Below, piece by piece: positions 25,075-32,605 of a stretch of DNA of 64,000 nucleotides. Position 1 is the stretch's first letter. The number at the start of each line of letters is the position of its first letter. Position numbers and translations under genes: made by a program. This stretch comes from an uncultured Prevotella sp. (GTDB lineage Bacteria > Bacteroidota > Bacteroidia > Bacteroidales > Bacteroidaceae), in NCBI GenBank assembly GCA_900316295.1, contig ONCJ01000011.1, positions 1 to 64,000 on the forward strand, in the 5' to 3' direction. Under the pieces are notes generated by a model. That model was not told the DNA's origin and made no database searches. It worked only from the letters and a program-made list of their open reading frames with translations.

Positions 25075-26199
25075 TCATATCAACAAATGGTACATCCCTC
25101 CTGCGAGGGGACGGATGACGCCCTTCATCTCCAAGGTGAAGAGGAGGGCAGAGAGCTGGGCTACGGGAAGCGAGGTCTGCGTGGAAAGCTGGCTGAGCGA
25201 CAGGTCGTTGATGTGGCTGAGGGCATCGACTATGAGTTGTTCGTCACTCGTAAGGTCGGGGAAGAGCTGCCGCTCTATACCCTGCTGACGTACCTGAGCA
25301 AGCTGACGATCACTCTCCCACCCCATGGCGCGGACCATGTCGGCAGCCGATGTGATGAGCATTGCCCCGTTGTCGCGTATCAGATTATTACATCCCTCAG
25401 AATACTGGGCCCCTACCGGACCAGGAAAGGCGAAGACGTCACGATGGTAGGACTGGGCTATCCGTGCCGTGATGAGTCCGCCACCCCTGTGAGCACTCTC
25501 CACCAGTATGCATGCGTCTGACAAGCCTGCAACGATACGGTTGCGCTGGATGAAGTTGCGCTTGTCGGCATTGGTCTGGGACATATACTCAGTAAGCAGT
25601 CCGCCCTGGTCCACCATCTGTCGGGCTGTTTCACGATGCTGGTGGGGATAGAGGTCGTCGAGTCCGTGGGCGAGTACGCCTACCGTATCGATTCCACAGG
25701 CGAGGGCCTCCCGATGGGCACAGATGTCGACACCGTAAGCCAGTCCGCTGACGATGAGCACGTCGGGACACATCTCCCGCAACTCATGACAGAAGCGTCG
25801 GATGAGGTCCTTGCCGTAAGTGGTGGCATGGCGCGTACCGACGATGTTGATGACACGTCGACGGTTGAGGTCGGCATTACCCAGATAGTACAGCATCAGC
25901 GGAGCGTCGTCACACTCTCGTAGTCGCTGAGGGTAGTCGTCATCGCCGAAACACAACGGACGGATATGGTGGCGACGGATGAACTCAAGTTCGGCTTCCG
26001 CCCGTTTCATTGGCTCATCGAGTCCCTGCAACGCCTCCACCAGTCGCGGATGGGCATGAGGCAGGATGTCGCGTAAATGATGACGATGGTCTATCACAGC
26101 CGTAGCTGACCCCATCTGGTGATAGAGCTCGGCAATACCCGCTATGCCGAAGTAGTTGATGCGTGAGAGCACTATCGTGTAGAGTATCTCGTTGTCCAT
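25075..26199 (-). CDS. dprA: DNA processing protein DprA
   Basis: 374 residues from ATG 26199 (MDNEILYTIVLSRINYFGI); a longer frame to 26250 would overlap the upstream gene and adds nothing family-like. An N-terminal helical region, a Rossmann-like DprA core (NIVGTRHATTYGKDL, VSGLAYGVDICAHREAL, GVLAHGLDDLYPHQHR) and a C-terminal winged-helix (about 310-374). DprA loads RecA on incoming single-stranded DNA in natural transformation. The ATG is 7 bases after the thioesterase stop. Confidence 0.93.
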   Translation of the reverse strand: MDNEILYTIVLSRINYFGIAGIAELYHQMGSATAVIDHRHHLRDILPHAHPRLVEALQGLDEPMKRAEAELEFIRRHHIRPLCFGDDDYPQRLRECDDAPLMLYYLGNADLNRRRVINIVGTRHATTYGKDLIRRFCHELREMCPDVLIVSGLAYGVDICAHREALACGIDTVGVLAHGLDDLYPHQHRETARQMVDQGGLLTEYMSQTNADKRNFIQRNRIVAGLSDACILVESAHRGGGLITARIAQSYHRDVFAFPGPVGAQYSEGCNNLIRDNGAMLITSAADMVRAMGWESDRQLAQVRQQGIERQLFPDLTSDEQLIVDALSHINDLSLSQLSTQTSLPVAQLSALLFTLEMKGVIRPLAGGMYHLLI

Positions 26200-26206
26200 A
26201 GTTAAA

Positions 26207-26623
26207 TCAACGTTCAACGTTCTCAATATACGGTGCAAACGCCTCGTCATACTCGGGGCTGTTGCTCAGCCGTCCGTTGACGAGACACACCAGTTCGACA
26301 CTGGCACGTAGACACAACTGCTCGTCAGAGGCACGGAAGATGCTCTGGTCGAAGATGTAGCGTATGCCTTCCTTGCGCAGGTTGAGCCGTGAGACGAACT
26401 CGTCGTCACAACGCAGCGGAGTCTTGTACTGCAGGTTCATACGTGCCACTACAGCGTCGATACCTTGCTCGTGGAGTTTAGCAAAGCTCACCCCAATACT
26501 TTTCAGGAACAGGTGGCGCGTATGTTCAAGATAGTGCAGGTAGTTGGCATTGTTGACAATACCCTCGATGTCGCACTCATAGTCGCGCACCTCAATACGT
26601 GTTTCGAAGATGTATTTTTTCAT
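26207..26623 (-). CDS. Acyl-CoA thioesterase (YbgC/FadM-type hot-dog fold)
   Basis: 138 residues. FETRIEVRDYECDIEGIVNN with NANYLHYLEHTRHLF is the 4-hydroxybenzoyl-CoA thioesterase signature; the catalytic Asp usually found near the start of this motif corresponds to the DYECDIEG segment. It hydrolyses short acyl-CoA or acyl-ACP thioesters; the substrate is not readable. It lies between DUF2851 and dprA in a compact minus-strand group. The 3' end carries two period-8 copies of CAACGTT (26207-26221). Confidence 0.85.
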   Translation of the reverse strand: MKKYIFETRIEVRDYECDIEGIVNNANYLHYLEHTRHLFLKSIGVSFAKLHEQGIDAVVARMNLQYKTPLRCDDEFVSRLNLRKEGIRYIFDQSIFRASDEQLCLRASVELVCLVNGRLSNSPEYDEAFAPYIENVER

Positions 26624-26652
26624 TTTACAATATGTCTACTTTGACCATCGGT

Positions 26653-27975
26653 TCAACGTTTCATATATTCATACCCAATACGGCATCTGAGGCACTCCTT
26701 GCGGTCGCAGTATGCCGTCTTTAACTGGATGAGAGCCTGACTGTCGCCGGCAGAGTTGACGGGCAGTCCACACTGCTGCCACATCCTAACGATTGTGTTG
26801 TCCTCAGCCTTGAGCTGTTCCAGAAAGTCGAAGGCACGGTCGCAGAGTCGTTCATCGCTCTTGTGCCTGCCGTAGGCAAAGAGTACCGGTACGACGGTGT
26901 TGATCATGATGATATTGAGCGAAGCTGCGGTGAGTTCCTTACTGCCTTGCGTGCTCGACGTGCCAAACGCATAGTGGGTTTCCCAGTAGGGTGTCACTTG
27001 TATGCGCAGGAGCTGCTGTACCTCCTTGATGGTGGCACAGCTGATGACGTCAGAGAGTCGGGTGCGTCGCTGATAGTACAGATTGACAAGCTGGGAGATG
27101 CGTATGTAAGGGAAGTTGTGGGGGCGCAGACGAAGGAACCGCCACTGGCGGTAGTCGATGGCACGATAGTCGCGTCCGTCGTCCGAAGGCTCCGACAATC
27201 TGAACTTATGGCACAGATACTGGTATTCTGACTTCAGACGGAGGAAATAGTCGTCGGAGAGTGCCGCCTGGCGATGGTGGTCGGGCATGGACGAGGCATC
27301 GAGCAGACCCGCCTGACCCATGAAGAGCGCCTCTATCTGGAAGAGATCGTCACGATGATGGGCTGCTGCCGACAGTGGAAGATGGCGTGCCCACTGCTCG
27401 AAGGCATCACTGTTGATACCAAACCCGAAACTGCGTGCCAGGGTGATGAAATAGGCTGACTCCCAGTCGCCATTACAATCATTGGCACGTCGTTTGATGT
27501 CGATGGTCTTACGCTCTAGTCGCTCGGTCTCAAGGGCACTCATCCATGAGTGTATGGTGAGACGTGTCAGATCTGGTATGATACGATGGCATGGCGGATA
27601 CTTGTCAGCGGCAAGCAGTTCCTCGTAGTTGGCACGCACGCTGTCGGGCACAGGCAGGCACAGCTGAGGGAGGAATCTACCGTCGAGGGTCTGTACATCG
27701 CGGTCAATCTCACCGACCACATGGAGCACCACATTATTATACTGGGCGTCATGTTCGTGACCATGCAGGTACCAGTCTGACGACCGGTCGTGTATCTCGA
27801 CATTGCCTATCCACTCTGTGCCGTTGATGACAACCTTAGCATTGAAGAAGTCGGGACCTGCATTGTGATTGTGCAGACCTGGGTCGACCACCTCTACACG
27901 GTGGCCGTCGCTGTCGGTCATCTCGCTGAGTGGAAATAACTTATGCTTCCATACGTAGTGTAGCAGTTGCTCCAT
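26653..27975 (-). CDS. DUF2851 family protein
   Basis: 440 residues from ATG 27975 (MEQLLHYVWKHKLFPL), the usual N-terminus of the family. The frame extends to 28032, but the -7 box for this gene (28002-28009) would then be inside the coding region. VEVVDPGLHNHNAGPDFFNAKV and WIGNVEIHDRSSDWYLHGHEHD are conserved blocks; the His/Asp-rich segments hint at a metal or nuclease site, but the function is unknown. A C-terminal Cys cluster (CDRKECLRCRIGYE) could bind metal. Confidence 0.88.
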   Translation of the reverse strand: MEQLLHYVWKHKLFPLSEMTDSDGHRVEVVDPGLHNHNAGPDFFNAKVVINGTEWIGNVEIHDRSSDWYLHGHEHDAQYNNVVLHVVGEIDRDVQTLDGRFLPQLCLPVPDSVRANYEELLAADKYPPCHRIIPDLTRLTIHSWMSALETERLERKTIDIKRRANDCNGDWESAYFITLARSFGFGINSDAFEQWARHLPLSAAAHHRDDLFQIEALFMGQAGLLDASSMPDHHRQAALSDDYFLRLKSEYQYLCHKFRLSEPSDDGRDYRAIDYRQWRFLRLRPHNFPYIRISQLVNLYYQRRTRLSDVISCATIKEVQQLLRIQVTPYWETHYAFGTSSTQGSKELTAASLNIIMINTVVPVLFAYGRHKSDERLCDRAFDFLEQLKAEDNTIVRMWQQCGLPVNSAGDSQALIQLKTAYCDRKECLRCRIGYEYMKR

Positions 27976-28001
27976 ATAGCTGTCTTCATGCTTTTGTCTT
28001 G

Positions 28002-28032
28002 CAAAATTATACATTTTGTTTGGTAGAACCAA
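28002..28032 (-). promoter_or_regulatory. Promoter for the DUF2851 group (minus strand)
   Basis: On the minus strand, TTGG (28029-28032), 19 bases, TAATTTTG (28002-28009), 26 bases before the ATG at 27975. It overlaps the divergent plus-strand promoter. Confidence 0.6.
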
Positions 28033-28050
28033 GAGAAATTCATATATTTG
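28019..28050 (+). promoter_or_regulatory. Promoter for the C10 peptidase gene
   Basis: TTTG (28019-28022), 20 bases, TATATTTG (28043-28050), about 50 bases before the ATG. It is interleaved with the minus-strand promoter at 28002-28032. Confidence 0.7.
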
Positions 28051-28101
28051 TGGCGAAAAGTGTGAGTTTCTATATGTTTTACATCTAATACCGAGAACAG
28101 T

Positions 28102-30399
28102 ATGATTAGACGTTACTCCTTATTGACGATTGCACTGATGTGTGCCGTCATTGTTTCAGCCGACCCCGTCAGCAAGAGTGTCGCAAGACAGATAGCCAAG
28201 AATTTCCTGCAAGGACAGGGAAAGACCGTCAAGGGTGAGCCAGCTCGTGCTCCACGTATGAAGGTGGATGGACGCCTCAACGAGACCGCAGCCTATTATG
28301 TGTTCAACAGCTCCGACAACGAGGGCTTTGTCATCGTCAGCGGTGACGACCAGACCGAGCAGGTGCTGGGCTACTCCATGAATGGAGCCTTCGACGAGGA
28401 CAACATGCCCGAGAACCTTCGTGAGTGGTTACAGGGCTATGCCGAGCAGATAGAACTGATTGCCGCGGGCAAGGCCGTTCCTGCCCGTGTACCTATCCAT
28501 AGTGAGAGCATCGGTACGAGGATGACTACCACGTGGAATCAAGGTTATCCCTATAATGCCTCCTGCAACTTCGATAACACCCGGTGTGCTACGGGATGTA
28601 CCGCCACCGCCGTTGCCCAGGTGATGTACTGGAACCGATGGCCGCAAAGTGCTACAACGGCAATACCAGGATATACCACCAGGACGTATGGCTATGAGAT
28701 AAGTGGTATAACGGCAACCACTTTCGACTGGGACAATATGATAGATAGTTATGCTGATAGTTACACCTCTGCACAAGCAATAGCTGTTGCCAGACTGATG
28801 CGCTGTGTTGGTCAGAGTGTGGAAATGGATTATGGCCCCAGTTCGGGAGCCGGCTTCGGCAAGGTGATTTATGCTCTTGCCCACTACTTCGACTACTCTC
28901 CCGATGTCACCTACGAGAAGGCTTCGTCATATACCATCACTCAGTGGGACAACATGATCTATACCGAACTGCAGCAACGTCCCGTAGTCTATGAGGGCTA
29001 CTCCACCGGTGGCGGTCACGCCTTCGTTATCGACGGCTACGACAGCAGTAATGGTTTGTATTACGTCAACTGGGGCTGGGGCGGCGGAAGCAACGGCTGG
29101 TACCGACTACGCGTGATGGATGCTACTGGTACCGGCATCGGTGGCAGCTCCACCAGCGACGGCTATGCCAACAATCAGGGAGCCATCTTCGGCATAAGAC
29201 CCAACAACGGCTCTGCTGCCGCCACGAATCGCTATCTCAAGGGACAGCAGAGTCTCTTTGTGAGATATTCCGACAGTGCGCCCTGTGGTACGATGTATTC
29301 CTACATATACAATCCGTACAGTGAGAACCTGCATTTCGACTATGGCTTAGCAAAACTCAACGGCGCAGGTGACATACAGGAGGTATTCGACATTGCTGAG
29401 GATGTAGAATTGGGCAATGACAGAAACTACTCCATAGGCTATATTCCCGACCCCAACTACGGCATGGAGGCGGGCAACACCTATAAGTTTGCCTTCGTGA
29501 GCCGTGAGGCGGGCGGCACCGAGTGGCACAAGGCCTTCGCCGACAACAAATACTTTGAGGTGCGCTTCACTACCTACGACGACTATGAGATAATCCTCCA
29601 TCCACTACAAGATCTGCAGAGCATGGATGTTTATGTAGCTGGAGAGAACCGAGTCAACAGCACCTCCACCTTCAATGTGAATCTGCTGAACAATGGCGAA
29701 GACTTCGACAACACCGTGTATGTACTTGCCAAGAAACCTGGCAACGAAGAGTACGAGTCCATAGGCCGACTGGGCTTTGTCCTGGAAGCCGGCGATGGAG
29801 GCGACGTGTCCTTCCCCCTCACACCAGACCAAGTTGGCACCTACTACCTGCGCCTTGCCTACGACAGTGAGGGCACAAATGTCATTGCCGAAACATCTGT
29901 GGAGATAGAGAAAGCCAAGTTCGATGCCATTGGACTAACATACGGCTATGATGGGGATAACCTGAACATAGAATACGAGAACAATAACGACCAGACATAC
30001 AGTAATTATGTCATAATAATGCTTTATACGGTTGAAAACGGAAGATTGTCAACACACCTTGGACAGTTTAATGAGGAGCCTACTATAGACCCCAACACCT
30101 CCCAGATAGTTTCCTATTCGGTAGATCCGTTAAGCCCCGGTGACTATTGTGCAATAATATATTACGACCCAGATTTCACCCAGGCATGGAATATGTCAGT
30201 ACTGAAGTACCTCTACTTCACCGTCGACAGTGAGGGTAAGGCTACGGTGGATATCCAGCATGTCAGCAGCGAAAATACTCAAGAGGCAATACTCAACAAC
30301 CCAGATGGTATCTACGACCTACAGGGAAGAAGACTCAACGGCAAACCAAGTCGGGGCGGACTCTATATCCAAAATGGAAAGAAGGTTGTAGTGAGGTAA
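28102..30399 (+). CDS. Secreted C10 family cysteine peptidase (streptopain-like) with Spi propeptide
   Basis: 765 residues. Signal peptide (1-20, ending VSADP), propeptide/Spi inhibitor-like domain (about 21-135, with SDNEGFVIVSGDDQTEQVLGY), C10 catalytic domain (about 140-370) with Cys166 in ATGCTATAVAQVMYWNRWP and His306 in GGGHAFVIDGYD, then beta domains (about 380-720) and a C-terminal tail YDLQGRRLNG...LYIQNGKKVVVR. This class is made as an inactive zymogen and processed outside. The tail is the type seen on surface or exported proteins of Prevotella. It may act in protein breakdown or in bacteriocin or adhesin processing; the substrate is unknown. It has its own promoter and a terminator. 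Confidence 0.92.
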   Translation: MIRRYSLLTIALMCAVIVSADPVSKSVARQIAKNFLQGQGKTVKGEPARAPRMKVDGRLNETAAYYVFNSSDNEGFVIVSGDDQTEQVLGYSMNGAFDEDNMPENLREWLQGYAEQIELIAAGKAVPARVPIHSESIGTRMTTTWNQGYPYNASCNFDNTRCATGCTATAVAQVMYWNRWPQSATTAIPGYTTRTYGYEISGITATTFDWDNMIDSYADSYTSAQAIAVARLMRCVGQSVEMDYGPSSGAGFGKVIYALAHYFDYSPDVTYEKASSYTITQWDNMIYTELQQRPVVYEGYSTGGGHAFVIDGYDSSNGLYYVNWGWGGGSNGWYRLRVMDATGTGIGGSSTSDGYANNQGAIFGIRPNNGSAAATNRYLKGQQSLFVRYSDSAPCGTMYSYIYNPYSENLHFDYGLAKLNGAGDIQEVFDIAEDVELGNDRNYSIGYIPDPNYGMEAGNTYKFAFVSREAGGTEWHKAFADNKYFEVRFTTYDDYEIILHPLQDLQSMDVYVAGENRVNSTSTFNVNLLNNGEDFDNTVYVLAKKPGNEEYESIGRLGFVLEAGDGGDVSFPLTPDQVGTYYLRLAYDSEGTNVIAETSVEIEKAKFDAIGLTYGYDGDNLNIEYENNNDQTYSNYVIIMLYTVENGRLSTHLGQFNEEPTIDPNTSQIVSYSVDPLSPGDYCAIIYYDPDFTQAWNMSVLKYLYFTVDSEGKATVDIQHVSSENTQEAILNNPDGIYDLQGRRLNGKPSRGGLYIQNGKKVVVR

Positions 30400-30432
30400 G
30401 CCCCTGGTTGCGACAAGCAAGTACTGAGAGCT

Positions 30433-30462
30433 AAGAGGATGTGCCTATTGGTACACCCTCTT
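30433..30462 (+). terminator. Terminator after the C10 peptidase gene
   Basis: AAGAGGATGTGCC (30433-30445), loop TATT, GGTACACCCTCTT (30450-30462): 13 base pairs with one mismatch and one wobble. Only a short T-rich stretch follows. Confidence 0.55.
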
Positions 30463-30536
30463 CTCTTATGCAGGGTTACAATTTGTAGCATCAAGGGGAA
30501 CATTTTGTACAACATCCTGAAATTCAGCAAGAAATA

Positions 30537-30569
30537 TTTGGTGGAAACTTGAGGTCCTTATTACTTTTG
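30537..30569 (+). promoter_or_regulatory. Promoter for the GH5 gene
   Basis: TTTG (30537-30540), 21 bases, TACTTTTG (30562-30569), about 60 bases before the ATG at 30630. Confidence 0.6.
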
Positions 30570-30629
30570 CAGCGGAAACAATAACCCCAAACATCAAGTA
30601 TTAACCAATAATAATCTAACCAAACCACT

Positions 30630-32225
30630 ATGAAAAAGATTTTGTTTTTAGCAGTTAGTTTTTTTATGACGCTGGCAGGAAGCGCAGCAACCAGAACAAT
30701 CTGGACAGGAAGTTTCAGTTCGGGCGATTGGGGTGCTGCCTTCCAGCCGCTTGAGGCAACCCTCTTCGAGGGCGTTGAGGTAGGCAACTACGTGGTATTC
30801 ATCGCTACCACACAGAGCGACTCGCAGATACAGATCGCTCCCTATGACACCAGCCAGCCGGCTCTGGTGGAGTACGACACATTCAATAATAAGTATCGCC
30901 TGAAGGTGACCTCCGACAACCTCTCAACCATACAGGGCGGATTGCAGGTGAAGGGTCGCAACTTCACTCTTACCGAGGTGCAGATAGAAGAAGCAAGTGG
31001 CTCAGGAGGCGAGAACAACAACGGCAATGAGGGTGAGAACTACAGTGGTATCACTCCTCTGGGAACCGTTATCTGGGAAGGCAACTTCGAGACTGGTACG
31101 GAGTGGGAGGCATATATGTCGCTGCCAGCCGAGCGCTTTGCTGACGTGAAGGCAAACGGCTACCTGGTGTTCCAGGGTTACTGCACGGGCGACTATGCTC
31201 ACATACAGTTGGCTAATCCTTCGATGACAAAGTATATCACCGAGAACCAGTACAAAGTGGATCTGTTCAACAACACCTTCTACCTGAAGCTTACCCCTGC
31301 CGTGATGGAGATTCTGGCAGAAGGTCTCGCCGTGAAGGGCGAGCGTATGGTGCTCAACATCATCTCTTATATACCACCTATTAGCAGCAACGAAGACCAT
31401 GTGAAAGGCTTCCATACCAGTGGTGCAAAACTGCTCGATGCCAACGACAAGGAGTTTGTGATGCGCGGTGTGAACTACTCCTACGCATGGCAGCAAGGCC
31501 ACGAGGAGAGTGTGCTCGCCGCTGCCAAGCGTCAGGGCTGCAACGCTGTGCGCATACAGGTGGCTGACGGCACCAAGTGGCCTGCCACGAGCGATGTGGA
31601 GCTGAATCGTCTCATCGAGTTGTGCGAGCATAATAAACTAATATGTGTGTTCAACGTTCAGGACGAGCTGGGTGTAACCGACGTGGATGCTCTCTTGAAG
31701 GCAGCACGCTACTGGGCAGGCATGGCACATGTGCTGAAAGGACATGAGAACACAGTGATAGTAAACATTGAGAACGAATGGCCCAGTGGCAAGGACGACG
31801 ACCTGTGGGCAAGCGGCAACATACAGGCAATACCCATCCTTCGCGAAGCTGGTATCAAGAACACCATCATGATAGATGCCAACGACTGGGGTCAGTATGC
31901 CGAGAGCATCTGGGTGCGTGGTGCCGACGTGCTTGCCGCCGACGAACTCAGCAACACCATGTTCTCCGTCCACTTCTACGAGTATGCCAGCTGGGAGAAT
32001 CCCTCGGCAGGTACGGGTAGCAAGGTGAAGAACACCATCGACAACTGCCTGTCTATCGGAGCACCTCTGTGTGTGGGAGAGTTTGGCTACAAGCAACACG
32101 GGAGGTCCCGTAGACTACGAGACGGTGAAGCAATACTGCACGGAGAAGAATGTCGGCTACTTCGGATGGTCGTGGACTGGCAATGGCGGAGGAGTGGAGT
32201 TTCTCGACATGTTCTCAGGATATGA
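30630..32225 (+). CDS. Secreted GH5 glycosidase, frameshifted (N-terminal and catalytic part)
   Basis: Signal peptide (MKKILFLAVSFFMTLAGSA), two N-terminal beta-rich modules (about 22-120 starting TIWTGSF, about 145-255 starting VIWEGNF), then a GH5 barrel (about 265-490). Glu383 in VNIENEWPSG and Glu484 in CVGEFGYK are the acid/base and nucleophile. At codon 490 the frame breaks: an extra G in GGG (32100-32102) shifts reading, and the true continuation GGPVDYETVKQYC lies in the +1 frame to 32439. As written the product ends in 40 unrelated residues at 32225. Without the extra base it would be about 602 residues. GH5 cuts beta-linked glycans such as mannan or cellulose; the subfamily was not determined. 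The error could be in the sequence or a real mutation. Confidence 0.9.
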   Translation: MKKILFLAVSFFMTLAGSAATRTIWTGSFSSGDWGAAFQPLEATLFEGVEVGNYVVFIATTQSDSQIQIAPYDTSQPALVEYDTFNNKYRLKVTSDNLSTIQGGLQVKGRNFTLTEVQIEEASGSGGENNNGNEGENYSGITPLGTVIWEGNFETGTEWEAYMSLPAERFADVKANGYLVFQGYCTGDYAHIQLANPSMTKYITENQYKVDLFNNTFYLKLTPAVMEILAEGLAVKGERMVLNIISYIPPISSNEDHVKGFHTSGAKLLDANDKEFVMRGVNYSYAWQQGHEESVLAAAKRQGCNAVRIQVADGTKWPATSDVELNRLIELCEHNKLICVFNVQDELGVTDVDALLKAARYWAGMAHVLKGHENTVIVNIENEWPSGKDDDLWASGNIQAIPILREAGIKNTIMIDANDWGQYAESIWVRGADVLAADELSNTMFSVHFYEYASWENPSAGTGSKVKNTIDNCLSIGAPLCVGEFGYKQHGRSRRLRDGEAILHGEECRLLRMVVDWQWRRSGVSRHVLRI

Positions 32226-32439
32226 CGACAGCGAGATGCTCACTAATGGCGAGTGCGTGTTCAATGGCGAATATGGCATCAAGGCCACATCGAAGGAGTG
32301 CTCTATATACGACACGGTAAACACAGCCATCACTCAGCCATCCTCTACAGACACAGGGTCCCTACAGGTGGTCGGCAAGACCTATTACACCCTGTCGGGC
32401 ATGCACGGCACAGTGAAGGTGACGAAACAGATACGATAA
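32101..32439 (+). pseudogene. Out-of-frame C-terminal part of the GH5 gene
   Basis: This frame continues the GH5 protein (GYFGWSWTGNGGGVEFLDM, the last barrel strand) and ends with the Prevotella-type tail VVGKTYYTLSGMHGTVKVTKQIR. It has no start of its own at 32101 and is separated from the upstream half by a single-base insertion. Loss of this part would remove the closing strand of the barrel and the tail. Confidence 0.88.
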
Positions 32440-32472
32440 CAGAAAGCAAATTCCATAAAGTTTTACATGTGT

Positions 32473-32516
32473 ATGGCTGTCGGAAGTCGCGAGATTTCTG
32501 GCAGTCATATTTTTTT
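32473..32516 (+). terminator. Terminator after the GH5 gene
   Basis: A 16-base stem (32473-32488 with 32493-32508) whose departures from Watson-Crick pairing are all G-U wobbles, closed by a GCGA tetraloop and followed by seven T. It reads in the + direction. Confidence 0.85.
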
Positions 32517-32552
32517 GTGCCCTATCCTTTTTTCTGCTTCCGATTTTTTATA

Positions 32553-32560
32553 TACCTTTG
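32553..32560 (+). promoter_or_regulatory. -7 element for the hybrid sensor gene
   Basis: TACCTTTG, 45 bases before the ATG at 32606. A T-rich stretch lies where the -33 box should be, without a clear TTTG. Confidence 0.5.
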
Positions 32561-32605
32561 CAGGCAAACAAACTGTTATTCAAAATACCATTCTGTATAG
32601 ACCTT

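Noticed and set aside
32558-32605. Earlier TTG start for the hybrid sensor
   Set aside because: It lies inside the -7 box; the ATG at 32606 gives a proper signal peptide.
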